Below, in pieces: positions 1-8,814 of a DNA stretch of 64,000 nt (positions within the stretch are counted from its first letter, which is position 1; each line of letters opens with the position of its first letter). Below the pieces are notes generated by a model. It saw nothing but the letters and a program-made list of their open reading frames with translations, made no database searches and had not been told where the DNA came from. Origin of the DNA: an uncultured Lachnospiraceae bacterium (GTDB lineage Bacteria > Bacillota > Clostridia > Lachnospirales > Lachnospiraceae); assembly GCA_910585295.1 (NCBI GenBank), contig CAJUDE010000046.1:65170-129169 (forward strand). The letters are read 5' to 3'. A program made the position numbers and the translations under genes.

Positions 1-1167
1 AATCGTTTCTGCTGTCTCAATGGCTGCCTTTACCAATTCTGCAATTTTTTCCTCTAAATGCGTCTCAGAGCGCCGGATAATTTTCAAATTAGGCTTGGTC
101 ACTGGGTGCTTGGCCACAAATATCGTGCAGCAGTCCTCATAAGGCAGGATGGAGGTTTCATAAGTCCCTATCTTTTCTGAAACTTCAATAATCTCCTGCT
201 TATCAAAACCGATTAAAGGGCGGTACACTGGAATCTGGCATACTTCATCTGTTGCCGCAAGGGACTGCATGGTCTGGCTTGCCACCTGCCCTATGCTCTC
301 CCCTGTAATCAGCCCCAGGGAATTTGTCTCCCTGGCAAATTCTTCCGCAATCCGCATCATATAACGCCGCATGATAATTGTCAGCTCTTCATGGGGGCAT
401 TTTTCATAAATATACATCTGGATTTCTGTAAAGTTCACGACCTTCAAATAGATTGGCCCGGCATATTTTGCCACAATTTTTGCCAAGTCCACCACTTTCT
501 GCTTTGCCCGCTCGCTGGTATAAGGCGGCGCATGGAAATAAACCGCATCCAGCTTCACGCCGCGCTTTGCTATCATATACCCTGCCACAGGGCTGTCTAT
601 CCCCCCTGACAGCAGCAGCATCCCTTTCCCATTGGTGCCAACCGGCATGCCGCCTGGGCCTGGCACTGTTTCAGAGTAAATGTTGATTTGCTTGCGGATT
701 TCCACATTCACCATAATATCCGGGCAATGCACGTCCACCTTCATCTCCGGGAAAGCTTCCAAAATGCGTTCCCCTAAGGCGGCGTTCACTTCCATGGAGG
801 TTAGGGGGTAACTTTTCTTCGCCCGCCTTGTATTTACCTTAAAAGTCTTGTTTTTGTCTGGGTAACGGGCGTCCAAATAGGCAAGCACATCTTCTGCAAG
901 CTTCTCAAAGCCTCCCTCTTCTGTAAGCACTACCGGGCAAATGCCTACAATCCCAAACACACATGCAAGCCTTTCCACCGCCTCTGCATCATCATATTCC
1001 CCAAGCGCCTCAATATAGATGCGCCCTTGTTCTTTGGAAATCAGGAAATCCCCTTCCACAGGCCGCAGCGCATACTTAATTTGCTGCACCAGTGCGTCCT
1101 CAAATAAATGCCGGTTCTTGCCCTTAATCCCGATTTCCCCATATTTTATCAAAAATGCCTTAAACAT
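1..1167 (-). CDS. thiI: tRNA 4-thiouridine synthase ThiI (3' end cut by window)
   Basis: The frame is open from an ATG at 1167 to the first base of the window, giving 389 residues without a stop, so only the last few residues should be missing. An N-terminal ferredoxin-like/THUMP part (about residues 1-165) precedes a PP-loop ATP pyrophosphatase motif, LLLSGGIDSPVAG, near residue 180. In the family this enzyme adenylates U8 of tRNA and inserts sulfur taken from a cysteine desulfurase; it may also serve thiamine synthesis. There is no room for a C-terminal rhodanese domain, which fits the shorter Gram-positive form. The start has an AGGAGG site a few bases upstream. The desulfurase gene lies directly upstream with a 12-nt gap, which supports sulfur transfer between the two. 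Confidence 0.93.
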   Translation of the reverse strand, partial: MFKAFLIKYGEIGIKGKNRHLFEDALVQQIKYALRPVEGDFLISKEQGRIYIEALGEYDDAEAVERLACVFGIVGICPVVLTEEGGFEKLAEDVLAYLDARYPDKNKTFKVNTRRAKKSYPLTSMEVNAALGERILEAFPEMKVDVHCPDIMVNVEIRKQINIYSETVPGPGGMPVGTNGKGMLLLSGGIDSPVAGYMIAKRGVKLDAVYFHAPPYTSERAKQKVVDLAKIVAKYAGPIYLKVVNFTEIQMYIYEKCPHEELTIIMRRYMMRIAEEFARETNSLGLITGESIGQVASQTMQSLAATDEVCQIPVYRPLIGFDKQEIIEVSEKIGTYETSILPYEDCCTIFVAKHPVTKPNLKIIRRSETHLEEKIAELVKAAIETAETI

Positions 1168-1179
1168 ATTCCCTCCTAC

Positions 1180-2334
1180 TCAATGCCTGGTAAATTTTTG
1201 GAGCATCGGCACAAGCCCTTTTAATGTGTCCAGGCAATACCCCACTTCTTCTAACGTGTTCCCAGGGCTAAAGCTTATGCGTATGGTAGACCCAAGGCTT
1301 GCCTCCCCTGCATGGATTGCCTGCAGGGTGCTGCTGGGAGCTGGTTTATTGGAGGAGCATGCGCTTCCGGCAGATACATAAACCTGTCTCTCTTCCAATG
1401 CATGGAGCAGCACCTCGCTGCGCACGCCTTCTACGCTCAGGCTTATAATATGGGGGGCGCCCTCCCTGCCTGCAGGGCCGTTGACATACGCCCAACCCAT
1501 GCCTGCAATCCCCGCGAGGAATGCTTCCTTTAATTGGTACATATGCTCCTGTTTATGGGAAAACTGCTCGTAAGCTTCTTTCGCTGCCTGGCCCATGCCC
1601 GCAATCCCTGGCACATTTTCCGTCCCAGAACGCATCCCGCGCTGCTGCCCGCCGCCGTATATGGCTGGCTTTAATTTTGTCCGTTCCTTTACATACAAAA
1701 ACCCTGTCCCTTTTGGCCCATGGATTTTATGGCCGCTTACGGACATCATGTCTATCCCCAGATTTTTCGGATGGACTTTATATTTTCCATATGCCTGGAT
1801 GGCGTCTACATGGAACAATGTCCCTGGGTTCTTTGCCTTTATTATCGCCCCTGCCTCCGCAATTGGCTCTACCGCCCCGATTTCATTGTTCACATACATT
1901 ATGGATGCCAAAATAGTCTCCGGCGTAATAGCCTCCTCCAACTGCTCCAGAAAAATCTGCCCTTCCTTGTTGACATCCAGCCAGGTCACAGAAAACCCCT
2001 GCCCCTCCAGGTACTTCATAGGGGCCGCCACCGCCGGATGCTCTATTTTGGTAGTGATAAGATGCATCCCCGCCCTTTTGTTGGCCATTGCGGCGCCAAG
2101 GATGGCCAGGTTATTGGATTCTGTCCCGCCAGAGGTAAAAATCAGCTCTGACTCGCTGGCCTTTAAAGTCCTGCCGATATGCTTTGCCGCAGTTTTTATA
2201 TAATTCTCCCCTTCCATCCCCTTTTGGTGTAGGGAAGAAGGGTTCCCATAATCCTCTGACAAAGCCCGCACCATTACTTCCCGCGCGCCGTCCGAACAGC
2301 GCGTAGTTGCCGCATTATCAAAATATGCTTCCAT
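1180..2334 (-). CDS. iscS: Cysteine desulfurase (NifS/IscS family)
   Basis: A 384-residue PLP enzyme that removes sulfur from L-cysteine and holds it as a persulfide. The N-terminus MEAYFDNAATTR is typical. The PLP lysine lies in SVSGHKIHGPKG and the sulfur-carrying cysteine in SAGSACSSNK. A longer reading frame begins at 2493, but its first 53 residues only translate the end of rsmE. The ATG at 2334 has GGAGG at the right distance and follows the rsmE stop by 1 nt, so I chose it. It is translationally linked to rsmE upstream and thiI downstream, so the likely acceptor is ThiI. Whether it also serves Fe-S cluster assembly cannot be seen here, and the symbol is approximate within the NifS/IscS/NifZ group. 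Confidence 0.92.
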   Translation of the reverse strand: MEAYFDNAATTRCSDGAREVMVRALSEDYGNPSSLHQKGMEGENYIKTAAKHIGRTLKASESELIFTSGGTESNNLAILGAAMANKRAGMHLITTKIEHPAVAAPMKYLEGQGFSVTWLDVNKEGQIFLEQLEEAITPETILASIMYVNNEIGAVEPIAEAGAIIKAKNPGTLFHVDAIQAYGKYKVHPKNLGIDMMSVSGHKIHGPKGTGFLYVKERTKLKPAIYGGGQQRGMRSGTENVPGIAGMGQAAKEAYEQFSHKQEHMYQLKEAFLAGIAGMGWAYVNGPAGREGAPHIISLSVEGVRSEVLLHALEERQVYVSAGSACSSNKPAPSSTLQAIHAGEASLGSTIRISFSPGNTLEEVGYCLDTLKGLVPMLQKFTRH

Positions 2335-2335
2335 C

Positions 2336-3067
2336 TCAAGCCTCCATCTCATAAGCCAGCATGGCAAGGGCCGCGACGCCCGCCGTCTCTGTACGAAGAA
2401 TCCGGTTCCCCAAAGTAACCAATTCCATCCTGCCTTCCACTGCTTGTATTTCTTTGGGAGAGAATCCGCCTTCCGGGCCGATAAAAATCCCAACAGAACT
2501 CCCTTTCTCTATCTTGCCAAAGACTTCCCTTGTATATGCCATCCCGCGCGCCTGCTCATATGGCATCAGGCACAAATCCAAGGTTTTTGCATATTCCACC
2601 GCCTCGGCAAAGCTTCTGACAGGCAAAACCTGGGGAATAAGGCTGCGCTTAGACTGCTTGGCTGCGCTTTCTGCAATCGCCTGCCAACGCGCCTGCCTGG
2701 CCGCCGCCTTTTTCCCATCCAGCTTCACGATACAATTTTGCATTGCCACAGGGACAATTTCACAGGCCCCAAGCTCCACCCCTTTTTGGATAATCATTTC
2801 CATTTTATCCCCTTTGGGCAGCCCCTGGAATAATGTGGCTTTCACTGGAAGCTCTGTCCCAGCACAAGGCCTGATTATTTTAAGCGCCACTTGTTCCTGG
2901 CTGATTGCGGCAACCTCACAGAGGAAATTCCCTCCTTGCTGGTCACTGACGCGTACTTGTTCCCCAGACTTCATGCGCAAGGCATTTTTTATATGGTTTA
3001 CATCACTTCCTGTAATCACAACCCCTTCCGGCGTAATCTGCCCAGGGCTTACAAAAAATTGGAACAT
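2336..3067 (-). CDS. rsmE: 16S rRNA (uracil1498-N3)-methyltransferase RsmE
   Basis: A 243-residue SPOUT methyltransferase that methylates U1498 of 16S rRNA with S-adenosylmethionine. The N-terminal PUA-like part starts MFQFFVSPGQ. The C-terminal trefoil-knot motifs are FIGPEGGFSPKEI and LGNRILRTETAGVAAL, both diagnostic for the family. An ATG at 3088 would extend the protein by 7 residues into prmA. The ATG at 3067 follows the prmA stop by 1 nt and has AGGAAAG 6-9 bases upstream, so it is preferred. The prmA-rsmE pairing is common in Firmicutes and marks this as part of a ribosome/tRNA modification operon. Confidence 0.95.
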   Translation of the reverse strand: MFQFFVSPGQITPEGVVITGSDVNHIKNALRMKSGEQVRVSDQQGGNFLCEVAAISQEQVALKIIRPCAGTELPVKATLFQGLPKGDKMEMIIQKGVELGACEIVPVAMQNCIVKLDGKKAAARQARWQAIAESAAKQSKRSLIPQVLPVRSFAEAVEYAKTLDLCLMPYEQARGMAYTREVFGKIEKGSSVGIFIGPEGGFSPKEIQAVEGRMELVTLGNRILRTETAGVAALAMLAYEMEA

Positions 3068-3068
3068 A

Positions 3069-4019
3069 TCAATCTTTCCTGGCGGCAATGCTGACCCATT
3101 CCCCCAAGCGCGACACTTCCAAAATGGTAAGCCCCGCCTGCTGGACTGCCGCTTTCACCGCTTCCTCCTTAAAATCAATAATACCGCTTGTAATATATAT
3201 GCCCCCCTGCCTTAAGCGTCCAGGCACTACCGGGGTTAGGGGGATAAGCACATCTGCAAGGATATTTGCCACAACCAGCCCATACCCTCCGCCTATCTGC
3301 CCCTGCAAGGCGCCATCATCCGTCAGATTGCCAAGATAGCACTTAAAGTCCCCCTCAGGAAGGCGGTTCACTTGCATATTTTCGAGGGAAGCGGTGATGC
3401 ACAATGGGTCAATGTCCGTCCCCACAACCTGCCCTGCCCCAAGCTTCAGGCAAACCACAGAAAGGATCCCGCTGCCGCACCCCACATCTAACACCTTGTC
3501 CCCTGGTTCCATGTATTTGCAAATCTGCTGGATGCAGAGCCGCGTCGTTTCATGCTTGCCTGTGCCAAAAGAGGTTCCTGGGTCAATTTCAACCACGCAG
3601 CGGCAATCCATGGAATCAGGAAGGCTCTCCCAAGTTGGCTTAATCAAAATACCTTCTACCATAAAAGGCTTAAAATATTGTTTCCAATTATTAATCCAAT
3701 CCTTGTCCTCGGTCTCCCCCTGGGCAATCGTCCCCGCCCCAATATCCATGGACAGGCGCAAGTTCTCCAATTCCTCTTTTACCTGCCCCAACAAACTGCT
3801 ATGCGCTTTTCCAGCATCCAAATAAAAACTTACAAACGCAACCCCATCGTCTGGCGGGAGTTCTGGGAGGATGTCAATAAACATTTTTTCTTTGTCCTCC
3901 TGGGATAAAGGAACATTATCTTCAATCTGCACGCCTTCTATGCCAAGGCCTGCCAATATGCCGCTGACAAAATCCTCCGCCTGGGTAGTCGTCTGGATCG
4001 TATATTTTTCCCATTTCAT
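3069..4019 (-). CDS. prmA: Ribosomal protein L11 methyltransferase PrmA
   Basis: A 316-residue class I methyltransferase that trimethylates ribosomal protein L11. The C-terminal Rossmann domain shows the SAM motif LDVGCGSGILSVVCLKLGA at about residues 176-195, followed by the acidic DIDPLC segment and the family's NILADVLIPL. The N-terminal substrate-recognition region is normal in length. The ATG at 4019 has a strong AGGAGG site (CTTAGGAGGGGCC). It lies 37 nt downstream of the J-domain gene and is followed at 1 nt by rsmE, so it is an internal operon gene. Confidence 0.95.
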   Translation of the reverse strand: MKWEKYTIQTTTQAEDFVSGILAGLGIEGVQIEDNVPLSQEDKEKMFIDILPELPPDDGVAFVSFYLDAGKAHSSLLGQVKEELENLRLSMDIGAGTIAQGETEDKDWINNWKQYFKPFMVEGILIKPTWESLPDSMDCRCVVEIDPGTSFGTGKHETTRLCIQQICKYMEPGDKVLDVGCGSGILSVVCLKLGAGQVVGTDIDPLCITASLENMQVNRLPEGDFKCYLGNLTDDGALQGQIGGGYGLVVANILADVLIPLTPVVPGRLRQGGIYITSGIIDFKEEAVKAAVQQAGLTILEVSRLGEWVSIAARKD

Positions 4020-4056
4020 GAAAGGCCCCTCCTAAGAGCGTGATACAAATGCAGCC

Positions 4057-4542
4057 CTACGCAGTAAACTGCTTTTTTAACAAATCGTATGTCTTATTGA
4101 TCATTTGTAGGGTCCCTGTGTCCCCTGCTGCATTGTCGGGATGATATATTTTAATCAATTCTTTGTATCGTTTCTTTAACGCAAGCTCATTGTCCACGCC
4201 AGAAAAAAACATTTCTGCTTCTGAACTGTCACAGGATACCGAATAAGCACTGTACTTATTAGCTTTCTTAGTATACTGTTCCTTCTCCATCGCCATTTCC
4301 TTTTTCTCCCTTGCAAGGTTCTGCAGCTCCCCCTCTAGGATTTTCCACTTCATTTGGAACAGGCGCTTTTCCTCTGTGAGGCGCTTTTCCTCCATTTTCT
4401 TCCGAAAATAAAATTCCCTTTTCTCCCGCTCAAATTCCCTCCTGTCTTCTTCTAACTTCCGTTCCCCCTGCACCAACTTATTTATCCTCAATTCTTCTGC
4501 AACTGGCTCTAGAACTAACTCACTTGCTGTTCCCTCTGGCAT
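4057..4542 (-). CDS. J-domain protein with N-terminal coiled coil
   Basis: A 161-residue protein. Residues about 15-100 are strongly charged (Glu/Lys/Arg) and should form a long coiled coil. The last 60 residues form a compact J-domain-like helix pair with the HPD signature in KIYHPDNAAGD. J-domains stimulate Hsp70 (DnaK) ATPase. The Gly/Phe and zinc-finger parts of DnaJ are absent, so this is a specialised co-chaperone rather than DnaJ. The ATG at 4542 is used because AAAAGGAGG sits 7 bases upstream; an ATG at 4572 lacks such a site. It heads the run J-protein, prmA, rsmE, desulfurase, thiI. Its client is unknown. Confidence 0.75.
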   Translation of the reverse strand: MPEGTASELVLEPVAEELRINKLVQGERKLEEDRREFEREKREFYFRKKMEEKRLTEEKRLFQMKWKILEGELQNLAREKKEMAMEKEQYTKKANKYSAYSVSCDSSEAEMFFSGVDNELALKKRYKELIKIYHPDNAAGDTGTLQMINKTYDLLKKQFTA

Positions 4543-4665
4543 TGCGCCGCCTCCTTTTCCATAATCCACCAACTGTAATTATCTTCTAACGCTATATTAT
4601 ACAATACACACTTTTAAATAGCAATGGGAAATTTCCTATCTATGAAGGGCAAGGGCGTAACAGGG

Positions 4666-4720
4666 AAAAAGGGCGTTCCCACTCCATACAACATTTTGTA
4701 TTGGCGGAAACACCCTTTTT
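4666..4720 (-). terminator. Rho-independent terminator, probably bidirectional
   Basis: AAAAAGGGTGTTTCC and GGGAACGCCCTTTTT (read on the minus strand) pair around an inner ATACAA/TTGTAT hairpin, with T/A runs on both sides. It lies just downstream of the CotF-like gene that ends at 4732. Confidence 0.6.
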
Positions 4721-4731
4721 CATTTGCTAGG

Positions 4732-5004
4732 TTAGAAACTCTGCATGCACTGCCCGAACCTCTGTTTTGCTTCGTCCACTTTCTGCATTTCTGCGGACGG
4801 CGTTGGGTAATATCCCTTCTCATGCATCATATGAAACACTTCATTCTGGATGGTATGCTCCTTTTCCAGGCAGTCCAGAATTGCATTCCTCACATTATCA
4901 TGGACACATTCATTGGAAAATGTGTTGTATAATGTTGTGGCTGTTTTTTCCGCGGTCAGCGCGTCCGCAAACATTTCTTTTTCTGAATAAAATGAATCCT
5001 GCAT
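4732..5004 (-). CDS. Spore coat protein, CotF-like
   Basis: A 90-residue, mostly helical protein of the coat protein F family (ferritin-like fold). Recognisable family elements are the ALTAEKTATTLYNTFSNEC helix, the ILDCLEKEHTIQNEVFHMMH helix and the MHEKGYYPTP turn near the C-terminus. Such proteins are deposited in the spore coat. The ATG at 5004 is preferred over one at 5025 because AGGAGG ends 5 bases before it. The neighbour at 5074 encodes another small helical protein in the same direction, 69 nt upstream, so the two may form a small sporulation unit. A terminator-like hairpin follows. Confidence 0.8.
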   Translation of the reverse strand: MQDSFYSEKEMFADALTAEKTATTLYNTFSNECVHDNVRNAILDCLEKEHTIQNEVFHMMHEKGYYPTPSAEMQKVDEAKQRFGQCMQSF

Positions 5005-5073
5005 ATTTTCCTCCTGATTTCGCATTCTGTGGTTGATGGACGTTGCCTTGTATGGCCAAACCTGCAGCCCATG

Positions 5074-5259
5074 TTAGCTTAACTGGGAATAAAGGGAACG
5101 GAAATGCTCCTTATGCTCATTGGAAATCTCCGTAAATTTTGCCTTCATCTCCATATCGCTGCAATTATCCGCCAGCACCTGGAACTTTTTAATTAAAAGC
5201 TCCTCACCGGAAAGTAAATCATTCAAAGCAGAAAGTTCTTTTTCTGAAATCTGGTCCAT
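5074..5259 (-). CDS. Small helical protein, possible spore-coat/ferritin-like
   Basis: A 61-residue acidic protein predicted to form two helices (SEKELSALNDLLSGEELLIKK and KAKFTEISNEHKEHFRSLYS). The pattern of a single helical hairpin with an EH pair resembles small ferritin-like or coat-associated proteins of clostridia, but there is no catalytic motif that fixes a function. AAAGGAG stands 6 bases before the ATG, so translation is likely. Its position immediately upstream of the CotF-like gene suggests a shared sporulation role; that is inference from context only. Confidence 0.6.
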   Translation of the reverse strand: MDQISEKELSALNDLLSGEELLIKKFQVLADNCSDMEMKAKFTEISNEHKEHFRSLYSQLS

Positions 5260-5392
5260 AAGAATCTCCTTTCACTTATCTTTGCCAGGGAACTGAAAAC
5301 TGCCTGACAAAAATATCTTTCCGCTTTTGGGGCAAACTATGCATTCCATATTCTCTCATAACTGCCCTTCCTAATGTCAAATCCCCTCGTGT

Positions 5393-6391
5393 TCACGGGA
5401 ATAAAAACAAGCACGCAACGATCACGCATGCCGCCGCCGTACTGGCCCAAAACGCCACGCCTGGTTTATATTCCCCATATGCTTCTATTTGTTTTTTCAC
5501 CCGACGCTGCTCATAGAATAATTCTGCAACCATGACAAGCAAAAATAAAAAGATCCAACCCAAGTTCCCAAGCGCCTCCCTGGAATTATTTTCAATAGAA
5601 TATATGTTAAATTTTACAAAAATGCCCAATATAAAAATATAAACCCATGCCACGAACCATATAATGGATAAAAACCCGGCTTTTGTGATTTTCCGATCCC
5701 GCTCTTCCACCAATGTTTTATCAATGCTGCGGTAATTATATAACATCAGCGCAGTGGTGATGTCTATACAGTAGGCAATGGCAAGGATAGAAAATATCCC
5801 ATCCATTTGGCTCCCCGCCAGAAATGCGCAAATGCCAAACAACAGCACAAACCCAAAGGAAACACACCCAATATGGAGGTCCATTTGAATTAGGACTTTC
5901 TTCACTTCCCTGACGTTGTACTCCACCTTATTATCATACCCTGCAAGCATAGAAAAATTCCCTGTCTTCACACTGCTGGAAAAATACAAGTGAAGGAACA
6001 ACTGGACAAAAATACAAATAATCACCATCATTACAATTGTCCCCACATACAGTCGCCCGGCAAATCCCCCTGCAGCCAAATAACACAAAAATGCCCCTCC
6101 ACTTGCCGCCGCAAGGATGCCTGGAGTTTTTGGCATCGTAATTTCAGCTTCCTTTGTCCCTTCCATAAAATGGTCTAACCCCATTCCAAAGTATGCTGCA
6201 ATCTTCTGAAGCATATACACGTCTGGCAAAGTCTTATCCCGTTCCCAATTTGACACCGCCTGCCTGGTCACAGACAATTCTTCTGCCAGTTTTGACTGGG
6301 TAACTTCCTGTTGTTCCCGGAACTGCTTTATTTTCTTCCCTAGGCTTTGGGGCATTTGCTGACCCAAATTATTTTCATTTTGCTGACACAT
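5393..6391 (-). CDS. XRE-family regulator with polytopic membrane domain
   Basis: A 332-residue protein. Residues about 18-75 form a helix-turn-helix of the Cro/CI type, with LAEELSVTRQAVSNWERDK as the recognition core. From about residue 90 to the end there are roughly six hydrophobic segments, the last finishing at the C-terminus (VIVACLFLFP). The DNA-binding head is therefore tied to the membrane. The signal it senses is not evident. The ATG at 6391 has AAAGGAGGG 9 bases upstream; an ATG at 6418 lacks a site. It is flanked by gaps and has no partner gene, so its targets are unknown. Membrane-bound XRE proteins are common in Firmicutes, but I cannot name a characterised homologue. Confidence 0.8.
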   Translation of the reverse strand: MCQQNENNLGQQMPQSLGKKIKQFREQQEVTQSKLAEELSVTRQAVSNWERDKTLPDVYMLQKIAAYFGMGLDHFMEGTKEAEITMPKTPGILAAASGGAFLCYLAAGGFAGRLYVGTIVMMVIICIFVQLFLHLYFSSSVKTGNFSMLAGYDNKVEYNVREVKKVLIQMDLHIGCVSFGFVLLFGICAFLAGSQMDGIFSILAIAYCIDITTALMLYNYRSIDKTLVEERDRKITKAGFLSIIWFVAWVYIFILGIFVKFNIYSIENNSREALGNLGWIFLFLLVMVAELFYEQRRVKKQIEAYGEYKPGVAFWASTAAACVIVACLFLFP

Positions 6392-6482
6392 AATAAGCTC
6401 CCTCCTTTTTCTTGCCATCCTACCATTTTTTCGCTAAATATGCCAGCAACAATCTGTTGCCCAAAAGAATTTCCTATAAGAT

Positions 6483-6510
6483 AAAAAAGGAGGCTGCCCC
6501 ATGACAGCCC
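6483..6510 (-). terminator. Terminator after the alpha-galactosidase gene
   Basis: On the minus strand a short GGCTG/CAGCC stem is followed by TCCTTTTTTAT, 35-60 bases past the stop of the GH36 gene. The stem is short, so confidence is modest. Confidence 0.4.
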
Positions 6511-6545
6511 ATGTGGCAACCCCTTCCTTACCATACCAAATAGCT

Positions 6546-8747
6546 CTACCCCTCCAGGCAAACATAAATCTGGCACGAATCATAATTTTCCACCGGAACC
6601 GGCAAAAGCACGCCGCTGTTCATCAATGCCGCCCCGGTATAAGACCCTGATGGCTCGTTATTTTTCCATATGGAATAAACGCCCTCTGGCCGCAGCCCGC
6701 GGAATTTTACGGACTGTGCCGACGGGTTGCCATGCAGGTCTGTGTAAACCACGCCCAGGTATGCTTCTTTCCCGTCCTTATCCGCATATTCCCAGGCGGT
6801 GAAATCACGGTTTTCCAATGGGGAAGTAATCCGGTAGTAATCCCCAAATTGGAACAGCCTATAACGCTCCTTAAAGGTACGCACCTGCTCCCTTGCCTCT
6901 TCTTTCTCCTCCTCTGTCATCTTGCTTAAGTCCAGCTCATAGCCAAAGGTCCCCTGCATAGCGCAGATGCCCCTGGTCTTAAATGGCGTAACCCTCCCAT
7001 TTTGATGGTTCGGGCAGACAGACACATGGGCGGACAAAGAAGACATTGGGTAGCCAAAGGATGTCCCATACTGGATGCTCAACCGTTCAATTGCGTCTGT
7101 ATTATCGCTGCACCAAATCTGAGGGGCATAGTAAAGCATCCCTGCATCATACCTGCCCCCGCCTCCGCTGCAGCCTTCCAATAATAAATCTGGATACCGC
7201 TCCAGCATTGCTTCCATCACTTCATACAAGCCCAGCACATACCGGTGGCGTAACTCCCCCTGGCGTTCCCTTGGGAGCATGGCGCTGTAAGCGGCGGCTA
7301 CGGAACGGTTCATATCCCATTTCACATACTGGATGTTAGCGGAATCCAGTATGGCAAACAGCCGTTCCTTGATATAAGCCTTTACATCCTCCCTGCTCAT
7401 ATCCAGCACAAGCTGCGACCTGCTGCGGATAGGCTTTCTGTCAGGCACCACCATGGCCCAATCAGGGTGGCTCCGGTATAAGTCGCTGTCTTCGGAAATC
7501 ATTTCCGGCTCAAACCATAAGCCAAACATCAGCCCCATCCCATTGACTTCATCCACCAGTTCCTTAAGGGTGCAGCCAAGTTTGCTTTCGTTGACATACC
7601 AGTCCCCAAGCCCAGAATAATCGTCGTCCCGTTTCCCGAACCAGCCGTCGTCCAAAACCAGCATATCCAATTCCAGCTTTTTTGCCTCTTTGGCAATGCC
7701 CAATAACTTTTCCGCATTAAAATCAAAATAGGTTGCCTCCCAGTTATTGACCAGAATCGGGCGCCTTTTGTCCTTCCAACTGCTTCGGATTAAATTTTTC
7801 TGGAACCCATTGTGGTAGCAATGGGACAATTTCGCCAACCCTTGGCCGCTGTAAGCCATGGCAATTTCCGGCGTTATAAAATACTCGCCTGGCTGCAGGC
7901 TCCAAGTGAACACAGAGTCGTCAATCCCCATCACCAGCCTGGTTTGGTGGAATTGGTCTACCTCGGCATGCATATGGAAGCCCCCGCTGTAGAGCAGGGA
8001 GAACCCATAGCAAGCCCCCATATCTTCATTGGTATTTTTATCTGCAAGGATGACAAATGGGTTATGCTGATGGCTGGAGGTCCCCCGGGTGCTTCTTAGC
8101 TCCGTAACGCCATGGAACAGCGGCACCCGCTCCATCTCCCGCTCCCCGGCATGGCGCCCATAGAAATGGATCATGTCCATGCCGTCATGGTTCATGTCGA
8201 GGCATGCGGACAGAATTTTGGAAAGCCGCACTTCCTGGTCCGTCCTGTTCTCCACCATAGCTGCCCTGGTAATAATGTCATGCTCTTCATACACTCCATA
8301 ATACAGGTGCAGGTAGAATTCTTCCTGGCTGTCTTTTAAAATAATTTCCAGTGTGTCAACTGGCTCTTCTTCTGAAGCGAACATAGCTGGAAGCCCCTCC
8401 AGCGCATATTTTCCATGGTAGGCCTTATAGCTGTCAAAAAACAGCAGGCAGTCCCGAACGCCAGTCCCAAGGTCTGCGTACATGCAGCTAATCCGGTAAT
8501 CCCCGCTCCCACGCACCGGGAATTCCTGGGGCAGGAAGTCAAGGGAATAGGTCCTGTCCTCCCTTGCTTCATAGATATTCCCGGAAAACCCCCGGTCCGC
8601 CATGGATATCATATAGGAATAATCTGTTTCATCCGTTTTGCTTCCATAATAAGTATGCAAAAGGATGCCTTTGCTGTCCGCTTTCATTTGATATGTGCTG
8701 TTGTCCGTCTGAAGGGTAAATACATTATCTTTGATTATAATTGCCAT
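6546..8747 (-). CDS. Alpha-galactosidase, GH36
   Basis: A 733-residue cytoplasmic enzyme with the standard length of bacterial GH36 alpha-galactosidases. It hydrolyses terminal alpha-1,6-galactose from raffinose, stachyose and melibiose. It has an N-terminal beta-sandwich (about 1-330), a TIM barrel (about 330-650) and a C-terminal sheet. The nucleophile is Asp478 in YVKWDMNR and the acid/base Asp548 in WCSDNTDA. The substrate-site sequences LVLDDGWFGKRDDD and LLEGCSGGGGRYD are intact. There is no signal peptide, so the substrate must be imported, which fits the ABC transporter upstream. It is the last gene of the locus, 67 nt after the GH13 gene, and is followed by a weak terminator. Release of galactose leaves sucrose for the neighbouring enzyme. 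Confidence 0.95.
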   Translation of the reverse strand: MAIIIKDNVFTLQTDNSTYQMKADSKGILLHTYYGSKTDETDYSYMISMADRGFSGNIYEAREDRTYSLDFLPQEFPVRGSGDYRISCMYADLGTGVRDCLLFFDSYKAYHGKYALEGLPAMFASEEEPVDTLEIILKDSQEEFYLHLYYGVYEEHDIITRAAMVENRTDQEVRLSKILSACLDMNHDGMDMIHFYGRHAGEREMERVPLFHGVTELRSTRGTSSHQHNPFVILADKNTNEDMGACYGFSLLYSGGFHMHAEVDQFHQTRLVMGIDDSVFTWSLQPGEYFITPEIAMAYSGQGLAKLSHCYHNGFQKNLIRSSWKDKRRPILVNNWEATYFDFNAEKLLGIAKEAKKLELDMLVLDDGWFGKRDDDYSGLGDWYVNESKLGCTLKELVDEVNGMGLMFGLWFEPEMISEDSDLYRSHPDWAMVVPDRKPIRSRSQLVLDMSREDVKAYIKERLFAILDSANIQYVKWDMNRSVAAAYSAMLPRERQGELRHRYVLGLYEVMEAMLERYPDLLLEGCSGGGGRYDAGMLYYAPQIWCSDNTDAIERLSIQYGTSFGYPMSSLSAHVSVCPNHQNGRVTPFKTRGICAMQGTFGYELDLSKMTEEEKEEAREQVRTFKERYRLFQFGDYYRITSPLENRDFTAWEYADKDGKEAYLGVVYTDLHGNPSAQSVKFRGLRPEGVYSIWKNNEPSGSYTGAALMNSGVLLPVPVENYDSCQIYVCLEG

Positions 8748-8814
8748 AGATTAACTGCCTTTCTTCATTAATAGATACCGCATCTGCCGGGCTGGCCCTT
8801 CGATTTTACAGGGC

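Noticed and set aside
2335..2493. 53-residue N-terminal extension of the cysteine desulfurase
   Set aside because: It only translates the end of rsmE in another frame; the ATG at 2334 has the ribosome site and starts at the conserved family N-terminus.
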